Source of the DNA: Candidatus Skiveiella danica
GTDB taxonomy: Bacteria > Pseudomonadota > Gammaproteobacteria > Burkholderiales > Burkholderiaceae_C
Assembly (NCBI GenBank): GCA_016721925.1
Contig: JADKHE010000006.1
Location: forward strand, 79,501 to 143,500
Reading direction: 5' to 3'
DNA length: 64,000 nucleotides
Of the stretch, positions 36,887 to 45,382 are shown in pieces. The stretch's first letter is position 1, and every line of letters starts with the position of its first letter. A model generated the notes under the pieces. It did no database searches. It was not told the DNA's origin and saw only the letters and a program-made list of their open reading frames with translations. The position numbers and the translations under genes were made by a program.

Positions 36887-37431
36887 AGGTCACATCGACA
36901 GCGATACCCGATGTGCTGAGCATTGAGCCCAAAGTTTTTGGGGATACACGAGGTTTCTTCTTTGAGTCCTTCAATCAGCGGGTATTTGAGGAGGCCACCG
37001 GTTTTTCTGCGTCATTCGTTCAGGACAATCACAGTCGCAGCTCGCGAGGCGTCCTGCGTGGGATGCACTATCAGATTCACAATCCGCAGGGGAAACTCGT
37101 GCGAGTCGTGCGGGGGGCTGTATTTGATGTTGCCGTCGACATTCGTCGGTCGTCACCCACCTTTGGTCGGTGGGTTGGAGTTGAGTTGAGCGAAGACAAC
37201 CACCGTCAGTTGTGGGTGCCACCGGGGCTTGCACACGGATTTCTTGTCTTGAGCGAGATGGCTGATTTTCTCTATAAAACGACTGAATACTATGCGCCGA
37301 ACAAAGAGCGGTGTATCGCCTGGAACGACCCGGATATTGGTATCAACTGGCCGGACGTTGGAGTGGGGCCCATCCTTTCCTCTAAAGATCAGCTCGGGAA
37401 AGAATTTGTCATGGCAGAGGTCTACGCGTGA
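36883..37431 (+). CDS. rfbC: dTDP-4-dehydrorhamnose 3,5-epimerase
   Basis: 182-residue cupin epimerase: DTRGFFFESFNQRVF, VQDNHSRSSRGVLRGMHYQ with the catalytic histidine, and WVPPGLAHGFLVLSE. GAAGGAGG lies before the ATG, which overlaps the rfbA stop as ATGA. This completes all four rhamnose-nucleotide genes. It overlaps the next glycosyltransferase by a GTGA junction. Confidence 0.97.
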   Translation: MKVTSTAIPDVLSIEPKVFGDTRGFFFESFNQRVFEEATGFSASFVQDNHSRSSRGVLRGMHYQIHNPQGKLVRVVRGAVFDVAVDIRRSSPTFGRWVGVELSEDNHRQLWVPPGLAHGFLVLSEMADFLYKTTEYYAPNKERCIAWNDPDIGINWPDVGVGPILSSKDQLGKEFVMAEVYA

Positions 37432-38201
37432 CGCCACAGCAGGTGACCATTTCGGTGGTGAGTCACGAGCATGGGGATGAAATCCCTCACCTTCTGCGCG
37501 ATCTCGCAGCCTTCGCGCCGTCCGCGATCGCGGAAGTGATTGTCACACTCAACATCCCGGAGGAGGCGCTATCGCATTGGATCGGTGTGCGCAGTTGGCC
37601 TTTCGCTGTAACTGTGATCTCCAATGTCGAGCCGATGGGCTATGGCGCCAACCATGATCAGGCATTTGGTCGTTGCAAAACACCATTTTTTTGCGTCGTC
37701 AACCCCGATATCAGGCTTACAAAAGACCCCTTTCCTGCATTGATCAGCTCTCTTGAAGAGCCTATGGGCGGCTGTGCGTACCCGATGCAATCTAATGGGA
37801 ATCCCAAGCCGCTTGATTTGGCGCGCGAGGTACCAACTCCAGTATCTCTTTTGCGCCGCTATCTCGTTCCTGGCTCCCGTAACAGACCCCAGCCTCGGCA
37901 GTGGATCAATGGGGCATTCATGGTATTCCCCGTCGCTGTTTTCGCGGAACTTGGTGGTTTTGATCGTCGTTACTTCATGTACTGTGAAGATGTGGATATC
38001 TGCCTGCGTCTCCAACTGAAGGGGTATCGTTTGTTGCCAGTTGTTAGCGTGACCGTTGAGCATGAGGCGCAACACGCTAGCCGAAGGCGCTTGCGTCATC
38101 TTTTCTGGCACGTGCAGAGCTTGTGGCGCCTGTGGCATTCCGATGTGTATCGCGCGTTCCAGTCCCGTCGCAGATCTGATCACCGCAATGCCCATCCTTG
38201 A
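37428..38201 (+). CDS. Family 2 glycosyltransferase, rhamnosyltransferase-like
   Basis: 257 residues starting with GTG that overlaps the rfbC stop. GT-A features: TISVVSHEHGDEI at the N-terminus, VEPMGYGANHDQAF, a nucleotide-binding NPDIRL and the acceptor-side FDRRYFMYCEDVDICLRLQLKG. The pattern GYGANHNxAF...NPD...E-D-D resembles WbbL-type rhamnosyltransferases. Position directly after rfbC makes dTDP-rhamnose the likely donor, though this is not proven by sequence. Confidence 0.88.
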   Translation: MTPQQVTISVVSHEHGDEIPHLLRDLAAFAPSAIAEVIVTLNIPEEALSHWIGVRSWPFAVTVISNVEPMGYGANHDQAFGRCKTPFFCVVNPDIRLTKDPFPALISSLEEPMGGCAYPMQSNGNPKPLDLAREVPTPVSLLRRYLVPGSRNRPQPRQWINGAFMVFPVAVFAELGGFDRRYFMYCEDVDICLRLQLKGYRLLPVVSVTVEHEAQHASRRRLRHLFWHVQSLWRLWHSDVYRAFQSRRRSDHRNAHP

Positions 38202-38217
38202 CGCACGATTTCATTCT

Positions 38218-40038
38218 ATGCGCAGTTCCTCACACACAATCGATATCTCGGTCGTTACCTTCAATTCGGAGAAATGGATCCAGCCCTTTGTCGATAGCTT
38301 GGTAAGTCAGGACCTGCCGCTCTCGCGTGTATCCCTATTACTGCGGGATAACGGCTCACGCGACAATACGGTGAAGTTGTTGCGGCAGATCCGGGAAAAA
38401 CTGATTGGTCAGTTTAGCCGTATCGAAATTGAGGAGGGCGATAACGTCGGTTTTGGCCGAGGGCACAACGCCAACTTGACAAAAGTGGGCAGCGAGTATT
38501 TCCTGGTAACCAACGTTGATCTGGAATTTGAGGCTAACACGCTGACGACTTTGTTGGACACAGCTGTTGCGGATGTAGCCGAGGTTGCCGCTTGGGAATG
38601 CAGGCAAAAGCCTTTTGAACACCCAAAAGACTATCACCCCGTCACCGGCGACACGGAATGGTGCTCCAGTGCCTGTGTATTGCTGCGAGCGTCCGCTGTC
38701 AGAGCCGTGGGCGGTTATGAGCCTCGGCTCTTCCTGTATGGAGAAGACGTCGAATTGTCTTATCGCTTGCGTGACCATGGCCATCGCCTGCGGTACGTAC
38801 CGCAGGCCACTGTCTGGCACCATACGTATGAGGAAGCAGCGGAAGTAAAACCGCAACAATTTCTTGGCAGCACATTGGCAAACGTACTTCTACGTTGTCG
38901 CTATGGCAGATCGGATGAAGTTTTTCAGGGCTTTGCAATGTACCTGGGCCTCTTTTTCATGCCGATTCAATTCAAAGGCCAGCGTCGCGGCTTGCTGTCG
39001 AATCTTCTCCGGCTTTTCTGGCTGGCCCCGCAGTTCTTGACCACCAGACACCGGAGCCAACGGTCTTTCCCGTTCCGGATGTGGGATTACGCGATGTCGC
39101 GGGAAGGGGCCTTTTATCGCTATTCCGATCGCCCGCTCTCACAGCAACCTCTCGTCAGCGTATTGGTGCGCACCATGCCTGGCCGTTCGGGCAAACTGCG
39201 AGAGGCTGTTTCTTCAGTCGTTGCACAAACCTATCAAAATATCGAACTGGTAATCGTCGAGGATGGTGGCGCTACCGCGCAGCCGTTGGTTGACGCATTG
39301 CGCGCCACAAAGCGGTTTCCAAACCTGATCTATCTTCCCTGTGATAAAGCGGGGCGTTGCGTGGCAGGCAATACCGCGCTTAAGGCCGCCACCGGTACCT
39401 TGGTGTGTTTTCTGGACGATGATGATCTATTCTATGCGGATCACCTTGAAGTTCTTGTCGCCGCATGGGACAAGCAACCCCAGCTTGGAGCTGTCTACAG
39501 TCTGGCCTATGAGGTACGGTCGGACATCGTCAGTCACGAGCCATGGGTCTACCGCGATATCATGCATTGCCTGATTTACCGGCAGCCATTCAATCGCCCT
39601 TTACTGTGGCATCACAACTACCTCCCCATCCAGACCGTCTTGTTTCAGCGCAAACTGTTCTTGGAATATGGGGGGTTCGACACCGAACTCGAAAATCTTG
39701 AAGACTGGAACCTCTGGGTTCGCTACTCACTTCGACACGACTTTCTTCTTGTGCCCAAAGTCACGTCACTCTACCGAGTGCCTTCTGTGGCAGAGCACGC
39801 TGTTCAGCGCCAGCAACAACTGGATGAGTACTATGCGAAGGCGCAAGCCCAGCATGCAAAACTTCGCATCGAACTCAGCCCACCCGAAATCCTTGCTATT
39901 GCGCAGGCGCTTTCGCGCGAACTCTATGTGTCAGGTATCCCGACATCCTGGTTACGAAGTAAAGTCCTTGGTACACCCGTGCTAAGAAGGTTTTATCACC
40001 CTATTCGTCGCATCTGGCATAAATTTCGCAATAGGTGA
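38218..40038 (+). CDS. Two-domain family 2 glycosyltransferase
   Basis: About 606 residues with two GT-A domains in tandem. Domain 1 (about 8-270): IDISVVTFNSEKW, NVGFGRGHNANL, TNVDLEFE and FLYGEDVELSYRLRDHG, similar to the preceding rhamnosyltransferase-like enzyme. Domain 2 (about 310-540): PLVSVLVRTMPGRSGKLREA, VIVEDGG, FLDDDDLFYADHLE and LENLEDWNLWVRYS. Such fusions may add two sugars in succession. The ATG at 38218 is chosen; 38188, overlapping the previous gene, is possible. Confidence 0.85.
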   Translation: MRSSSHTIDISVVTFNSEKWIQPFVDSLVSQDLPLSRVSLLLRDNGSRDNTVKLLRQIREKLIGQFSRIEIEEGDNVGFGRGHNANLTKVGSEYFLVTNVDLEFEANTLTTLLDTAVADVAEVAAWECRQKPFEHPKDYHPVTGDTEWCSSACVLLRASAVRAVGGYEPRLFLYGEDVELSYRLRDHGHRLRYVPQATVWHHTYEEAAEVKPQQFLGSTLANVLLRCRYGRSDEVFQGFAMYLGLFFMPIQFKGQRRGLLSNLLRLFWLAPQFLTTRHRSQRSFPFRMWDYAMSREGAFYRYSDRPLSQQPLVSVLVRTMPGRSGKLREAVSSVVAQTYQNIELVIVEDGGATAQPLVDALRATKRFPNLIYLPCDKAGRCVAGNTALKAATGTLVCFLDDDDLFYADHLEVLVAAWDKQPQLGAVYSLAYEVRSDIVSHEPWVYRDIMHCLIYRQPFNRPLLWHHNYLPIQTVLFQRKLFLEYGGFDTELENLEDWNLWVRYSLRHDFLLVPKVTSLYRVPSVAEHAVQRQQQLDEYYAKAQAQHAKLRIELSPPEILAIAQALSRELYVSGIPTSWLRSKVLGTPVLRRFYHPIRRIWHKFRNR

Positions 40039-40043
40039 CCCCT

Positions 40044-41108
40044 ATGGAGGACTGGTATCTACCCTACAGCCCGTCGTCATTGCCTGTCGCTCAGAACGTC
40101 CTGGTTTTGGCGCCGCACCCTGACGACGAGATCTTTGGTTGTGGTGGATGTCTGGCCCTCTATCGTCGAGCCGGGGTGAATATCCATGTATATGTCCTCA
40201 GCGACGGCGCAGGATACGCAGAAGCGGAGGATAGGGCCGAGATATACCTTACCCGGCAGGCTGAGACCAACGCTGCGTTGGCAAGCTTGGGCATTGGTCC
40301 TGCGGTTTTTGAAGGCTTGGCGGATCGCAGCCTGGCGGCCCAGGCTGAATTGAGTTCCCTCATTGCCGAAAAGGTGCGCCAGCACCAGGTTGACGTGATT
40401 CTGGCGCCCTCCATGTGGGAAATTCATCCGGACCACCTTGCCACTTTTCGAGCGGCTTGGTCCGCGGCAACTGAATTGCTGCGCGCTGGTGAACCCGTTC
40501 CGACCTTACTGCTATATGAAGTGGGGGCACCCCAATGCGCCAACCTGCTCGTTGATATTACGCAGGTCTGGTCCGAAAAGCAGAGCGCCATGCTTTTGTT
40601 TCCTTCCCAGTTGGCCCATCAGGACTACACACGCCATATCCAGGCCCTCAACACCTATCGCACATACACCCTACCTGCATCGGTTCGTTTTGCCGAAGCA
40701 TTGAGTCTCGTCACACCCGACCAGATAGCCTCAGCTGATGAACCAGGATTCGACCCGATCCGCCACATGATGAAAGTAAGGATGGATTCGGCAATGATCG
40801 CAGCTGAAGAAGACAATTCTGTCCTGCAAAGTGCCCTTGGGAAACGCACCGAGGAACTTCTACGGAGGACCGCAGAAGCCCAGCGAGCAGAGACGGCATT
40901 CGATCTGGCGACCGGCCGTGCGGAAGCCATCAGGCGCCAACTCGACGAAGCGGGTCTATACCAGCAGCGGCTCTGCAGCCAGTTGGCTGAGGCTCAGCGT
41001 GACCGCGACGAAGCACGGCAGCGACTCGAAATGACGTTGAACTCGCGCGCTTGGCGCATCACCGCGCCCCTGCGCTGGCTCAGCCGCCTGCTGCGGAGTT
41101 TTCGCTGA
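40044..41108 (+). CDS. PIG-L/LmbE-type deacetylase with C-terminal coiled coil
   Basis: 354 residues. The N-terminal deacetylase domain (about 15-225) has the zinc motif APHPDDEIFGCGG, VYVLSDGAGYA and the third ligand region WEIHPDHLATF. These enzymes remove acetyl groups from N-acetylated sugars. A coiled coil rich in Glu, Arg and Ala runs from about 265 to 335, followed by a basic-hydrophobic tail, SRAWRITAPLRWLSRLLRSF, seen at the end of many polysaccharide-assembly enzymes. The ATG at 40044 has AGGTGA upstream. Its 3' end overlaps the convergent glycosyltransferase by 29 bases. Confidence 0.85.
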   Translation: MEDWYLPYSPSSLPVAQNVLVLAPHPDDEIFGCGGCLALYRRAGVNIHVYVLSDGAGYAEAEDRAEIYLTRQAETNAALASLGIGPAVFEGLADRSLAAQAELSSLIAEKVRQHQVDVILAPSMWEIHPDHLATFRAAWSAATELLRAGEPVPTLLLYEVGAPQCANLLVDITQVWSEKQSAMLLFPSQLAHQDYTRHIQALNTYRTYTLPASVRFAEALSLVTPDQIASADEPGFDPIRHMMKVRMDSAMIAAEEDNSVLQSALGKRTEELLRRTAEAQRAETAFDLATGRAEAIRRQLDEAGLYQQRLCSQLAEAQRDRDEARQRLEMTLNSRAWRITAPLRWLSRLLRSFR

Positions 41109-42168
41109 CGTAAAGCCGAGCATCCGGGGCGTCCGCAAATGCGGGGCCCAGCCGCAGGTACAGAGGGCCTGCGCCCAGGCGCGCCATCAGTGGCGCAGGC
41201 AGCGCCACTGATGGCCCTTGACCCAGCTGTCCGATCGCAGGTACCAGCAACGGTGATGGACTGACCTCCAGCAACCAGCCGGCGTACCATTCGGAGGGCA
41301 CCGCAATGGCCTCGGGCAGATGAGACAAGGCTTCGTATTGCAACGGCTGCGGGCGCGCCGGCTGCGCGGTGCAACGAGACAACCGTTCTGCCCAGGCACC
41401 CTTTCCCTCAAAGTGCTGCTTCAAGTAGATTTCTTTGGATGCCTCCATCATTCCGATCTTGGCTGCTGAGTGACTCCATTCATGCAATGCGGTTGCACGA
41501 GGCACCAGCGCCAATGCCATACCCGCTCGTCGAAGGCGCAGGGACAAGTCGGAATCCTCGTAGTACATGAAATACGCGGGGTCGAACAGACCGCCTGCCG
41601 CCAACGCTGATGATCGACGCACCATCATGGCGCCGCCCGAAAGAGCCCGTTGTCGTACCACTTCGCCTTGGGCCGTCCATGCCTGAAGCGCAAGGCGGCG
41701 GTAGGCGTGCGACAAGCGTATCGCCCACCGAGGCAGGCGCCAGGCCTGCTCGACGCTCCACATTCCGATGCCCGTGGGCAACCAAGCGGGTGGCAACAGC
41801 CAGCGGCCTGATGGCTCCCACCACTGCGTGGGACTGACTGCGCCCAGCTCCGGATGGGTATGGAGTGCCGCCGCCAGAATCGGGATGCAGCCTGGCATTG
41901 CCCGGGCGTCCGGGTTCAGCAACATCACCAGGTCGGTGTCGGTGGCGGCGAAACCGAGGTTGCAGGCAGCGCCAAAACCGGTGTTTCTTTTGTTGACCAG
42001 CAACTGCGCCCGGCCATCAAGAACAGTTTTCAGGAGTTCCGCTTCGGCGGGGCTTTCGCTGTTGTCCACCACAACGACATGGGCGCCTGGTGTATCCGTC
42101 AGCACGCTGTTGACGGCGCCCGCGGTCAGATCCGCGCAAAAAAAGTTGACGATGATCGTGGCCACCAT
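41080..42168 (-). CDS. Family 2 glycosyltransferase
   Basis: 362 residues: VATIIVNFFCADLTAGAVNS, VVVVDNSES, NTGFGAACNLGF, LLNPDARAMPG and YFMYYEDSDLSLRLRRAG are classic GT2 features of the rhamnosyltransferase/WcaA group. After about residue 270 there is an extra C-terminal domain of about 90 residues that I do not recognise. It is co-directional with the two membrane-protein genes to its right in the map. Confidence 0.87.
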   Translation of the reverse strand: MVATIIVNFFCADLTAGAVNSVLTDTPGAHVVVVDNSESPAEAELLKTVLDGRAQLLVNKRNTGFGAACNLGFAATDTDLVMLLNPDARAMPGCIPILAAALHTHPELGAVSPTQWWEPSGRWLLPPAWLPTGIGMWSVEQAWRLPRWAIRLSHAYRRLALQAWTAQGEVVRQRALSGGAMMVRRSSALAAGGLFDPAYFMYYEDSDLSLRLRRAGMALALVPRATALHEWSHSAAKIGMMEASKEIYLKQHFEGKGAWAERLSRCTAQPARPQPLQYEALSHLPEAIAVPSEWYAGWLLEVSPSPLLVPAIGQLGQGPSVALPAPLMARLGAGPLYLRLGPAFADAPDARLYVSENSAAGG

Positions 42169-42175
42169 GGAGTGG

Positions 42176-43510
42176 TCATCCTGCGAAACGATCCTGAAGC
42201 CCCAAGATCAGCGCAGTCAGGCTCAAGCCAGCGAAAGCAGCCAGCAACAACCCGTCCATGCATTGCAGCCACAGCCCCCGTGTCCGTCCGAATCCCCCCA
42301 ATGCATAAGCCGTCAGCAGGACAGGAACCACGAAATACCGGCCTTGCACCCCCGAAATAACCGAGGCGGGATGGGGAGTCCAGGTCACCAGCAATGCCAG
42401 GAAGACGAGTGAGGCCGAAGCAATTGCTATTGCCAGCAATACCGTGCGGGCCTGAACATCTTCAACGCCCTTCCGCCAAGAGAGGGATGCCAGTGCACAC
42501 AAGCAAAGGCCTACCCCCAGCCAAGGGTAAAAGAAGGGACGCAGCGGCGCGTCCAGCCAGCCCAGATTCCCGACAAAAGACCGGAAGTAGAAATCCCTCA
42601 AGTCCGCATTGAGGAGCGTGCGCCAGACGACGCGCACGTAATCCTGAGGAGACTTCAAATAATGGCGCAGCACTTCCACCGTCCCATGACTACGCACAAC
42701 CCTCAGATCCGTTGTCGAAAGCAGGGCATACGCCACCCATCCCAATGATGCCAGCACCAGTCCGATCCCCAGATAAAGATCGCGTCTATGCCGATGTTTC
42801 CAGAAGAGAAAAAAGGGCATCAGCAGCATTGGCAACAGATGCACCCTGCTACCGACCACAATCAAAAGACTGGTCGCCAGGGTCCAAGAGGCCCATCTCG
42901 GCGTTACCCGCCCTCCACGCAGGACGGACAAGAAAATACTGATCGCGAGAAGCGCCAGACTGGTTGTAAGTCCATCCAGGCTGGGAGACAGAAGCTGAAA
43001 CACGCTCATCGGAAGCAGCAACACCGCCAGCACCAATGGCGGCGGGCGGAGCAATGAAAAACTCCAGGCGAGCAGGCCGAGGCAGGCAAGCAGTACGGCC
43101 ATTCGCGCCAACCGGTAGGATCGGTCAACAGAGAGTCCCGCCCACTCACCGGCCCGCAAACCCACGGCATGGGGTAGATACGCCAGAGGCAGGTAATAGC
43201 CCGTTCCTGGAATTTCAAAGTAGACCCGACTTCGCTCGCCCTGCCATGGGGTGTTGTCTAGTTGGGCGCGCTCGCTGGCACTCAGGTGCCTGGCAGGATG
43301 TCCGGGGAGAGTCATGTAGCCATTGATGAAAGACACCAGTCCCCCATCCACCCATCCACCCGAATTTCGGCTCGGCAGCGTCGACAATGTCAAGTCTCCG
43401 TGCGCCAAAAGGTACGCCCTTGCCACATGCTGGTTCTCGTCCGGTGACTGCATCGGTGGGATCTTCAGCGAAAGCAACCAACCAGCCAACGCAAGCAAAA
43501 GGCAGATCAA
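42176..43510 (-). CDS. DUF2142-type polytopic membrane protein
   Basis: About 444 residues with some eleven hydrophobic segments. The N-terminal sequence PPMQSPDENQHVARAYLLAHG resembles the Pro-x-x-x-Pro-Asp-Glu pattern of DUF2142 and other lipid-linked-sugar membrane transferases. A TTG at 43510, preceded by AGG, is the only good start in this frame. An ATG at 43559, overlapping the upstream gene as ATGA, is in another frame and would need a single-base shift near 43515. It may be a GT-C-like transferase or envelope polysaccharide protein. Confidence 0.75.
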   Translation of the reverse strand: MICLLLALAGWLLSLKIPPMQSPDENQHVARAYLLAHGDLTLSTLPSRNSGGWVDGGLVSFINGYMTLPGHPARHLSASERAQLDNTPWQGERSRVYFEIPGTGYYLPLAYLPHAVGLRAGEWAGLSVDRSYRLARMAVLLACLGLLAWSFSLLRPPPLVLAVLLLPMSVFQLLSPSLDGLTTSLALLAISIFLSVLRGGRVTPRWASWTLATSLLIVVGSRVHLLPMLLMPFFLFWKHRHRRDLYLGIGLVLASLGWVAYALLSTTDLRVVRSHGTVEVLRHYLKSPQDYVRVVWRTLLNADLRDFYFRSFVGNLGWLDAPLRPFFYPWLGVGLCLCALASLSWRKGVEDVQARTVLLAIAIASASLVFLALLVTWTPHPASVISGVQGRYFVVPVLLTAYALGGFGRTRGLWLQCMDGLLLAAFAGLSLTALILGLQDRFAG

Positions 43511-43555
43511 TAACCTGCCGCGGTTGATTCCGAAAGAACACAGACAGGCTGGATG

Positions 43556-43909
43556 TCATTCTGTGCCCACCGAAATCCAGATCCCCGCACCGATCAGTCC
43601 TGCACCCACGAAAGTTTGCCAGCGCAACGACTCACCCAAGAACCAGTGCCCCATGATCGGGACCAGCACAAAGGCTATGGCCACGAACGGGTACGCCAGT
43701 CGCAGCGGTGCCTGGCGCAGGACGGCTATCCACAATGCGGTGGAAAGACCGTAAACCACCAGCGCGCCCAGAAGGTACCCATTGCGAACAATCGACAACC
43801 AAAAAGGACCGACACCATTCATCGCCTCGGCTGCCAGCTTGAACAAGACTTGCCCAACCGAAAGTCCTATGACCGTCGTCAAGGTCAACAAAAAAAGGGG
43901 AAAACTCAT
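43556..43909 (-). CDS. Small EamA/SMR-like membrane protein
   Basis: 117 residues with four predicted helices: FPLFLLTLTTVIGLSVGQVLFKLA, NGYLLGALVVYGLSTALWI, LAYPFVAIAFVLVPIMGHWFLGE and FVGAGLIGAGIWISVG. It resembles ArnE/ArnF half-flippases and small multidrug proteins. In a polysaccharide locus a lipid-linked sugar flippase role is plausible. A damaged paralogue lies at 48242-48578. Confidence 0.78.
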   Translation of the reverse strand: MSFPLFLLTLTTVIGLSVGQVLFKLAAEAMNGVGPFWLSIVRNGYLLGALVVYGLSTALWIAVLRQAPLRLAYPFVAIAFVLVPIMGHWFLGESLRWQTFVGAGLIGAGIWISVGTE

Positions 43910-44241
43910 ATGCAACCCGGGGGCAATCCGGCCTGAGAATAGTGTTGTCTGGGGGGCAGTTGGCCGATCGCGAAGCGCGTGCCACTATTCAGAGGTGCGA
44001 AGCAACGAACTCAAACGCCCTGAACTGTTTGCCGCAACCTGTCGCTGGCGTTCAGGGTCGCGTGATTGTAAGACAGGATGTACGCATAATGGACGGCTTT
44101 TGACTACGGAAAAAAGGGGCGAAACCACCATGGGCTTTCTGGCGGACCTGACATATTTCAGCAGCTACCGGTGGGCCACCATGCACGTCGACCGAAACTG
44201 AGCGGACAACAGCGGCCCTGAAAGGTCGTCTGTTTGTCGTC
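43910..44241. other. Divergent intergenic region
   Basis: 332 bases between the leftward EamA-like gene and the rightward acyltransferase. It must contain promoters for both. I saw no well-spaced hexamer pair, no known operator and no credible small gene. Confidence 0.4.
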
Positions 44242-45315
44242 ATGGCGCCGACCAATGGAGCGCCCGTAGGTCAGGATCAAACAACAATGGAAAGCCAGCT
44301 CGATCGGCGCACCAACAATTTTGACCTGTTGCGATTGGTTGCGGCCTGGTTCGTGTTGTTCAGCCACTGCTATCCTCTTACCGGGCAGCCGGTGCTTGAT
44401 CCCTTTGCACGCTACACAGGCATTGACACGCTTGGCGGGATTGGTGTGTCGATATTCTTTGTCCTGAGTGGATATCTGGTGACGAATTCGCTGGAACGTT
44501 CATCCAGTGTGTTTTCTTTCGCAAAAAAGAGGGTGTTCCGGATATTCCCCGCGCTTGCCGTTGTGACGGTTTATTGTGCCTTTTGGCTTGGACCCATCAT
44601 CACGACGCTGCCACTCGAGACCTATCTCAAGCACCCGCAAACATTTGCCTACCTCTGGAACATATCCGCATGGAAAATTCAATATGCCCTACCCGGAGTG
44701 TTCGCGACGAATCCGTTGCCAGGCGTCGTCAATGGCTCACTTTGGTCTTTGCCTTACGAGATTAATTGTTATCTCGCGCTGACCGCTTTGTGGGTGTTGC
44801 CGATTCCCCGTCGCGTCGCGGTCACCGGCGCGGTCATTGTTCTTGGGTTCATCCTTTACTCGATGCCCCCGATACCGCCTGCAAATTCTCATGAAAAATA
44901 CCTTAGTTTAAATGCAGTCAAACTAGGGTTGTTTTTTTTCGTAGGTGCTTGGTTTGGCATGTGGCGCACTAAAGTAAGACCAACGTTGTGGCTTGGTGCC
45001 ATGCTGGTTGGGGTGTCACTTGCAATAAGCCCTTCCAATGTGCAAACGGCCGTGTTTGTCTTTGGCTTTGCAGTATTTGTCCTAGCTCTGGGAGGCAGGC
45101 CAGGCTTGTTGCCAAGGCTGCCAGAAAAGATGGGCGATTGGTCATACGGTTTGTTTCTGTATGGGTTTCCCGTGCAGCAGGTGCTCGCGATGTTCGGGCT
45201 GGCAAACGCTGGCATAGCCGTGTTTGCAATGGCCAGTACAGCGATCAGTTTGGCGTTCGCTGGACTGTCGTGGTTTTGGGTGGAGAAGCCTGCGCTTGCG
45301 CGGTCAGGCCGCTAA
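44242..45315 (+). CDS. Acyltransferase family 3 (OafA/NodX-type) membrane protein
   Basis: 357 residues and about ten membrane helices. The opening NNFDLLRLVAAWFVLFSHCYPL contains the conserved Arg and His of the family, then GGIGVSIFFVLSGYLVTNSLERS and the RVFRIFPALAVV motif. These enzymes acetylate sugars of O-antigen or capsule. The alternative start at 44287 (MESQLDRRTNNFDLL) would also give a normal protein. The gene has lower GC than the core genes to its left, fitting an acquired surface locus. Confidence 0.88.
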   Translation: MAPTNGAPVGQDQTTMESQLDRRTNNFDLLRLVAAWFVLFSHCYPLTGQPVLDPFARYTGIDTLGGIGVSIFFVLSGYLVTNSLERSSSVFSFAKKRVFRIFPALAVVTVYCAFWLGPIITTLPLETYLKHPQTFAYLWNISAWKIQYALPGVFATNPLPGVVNGSLWSLPYEINCYLALTALWVLPIPRRVAVTGAVIVLGFILYSMPPIPPANSHEKYLSLNAVKLGLFFFVGAWFGMWRTKVRPTLWLGAMLVGVSLAISPSNVQTAVFVFGFAVFVLALGGRPGLLPRLPEKMGDWSYGLFLYGFPVQQVLAMFGLANAGIAVFAMASTAISLAFAGLSWFWVEKPALARSGR

Positions 45316-45382
45316 CAACCGGACTTCTGTTTCGCTCAACCGAGAAGGCGTGGCTTTGAGTCTGGCCAGGGTCAAGCAAAGC

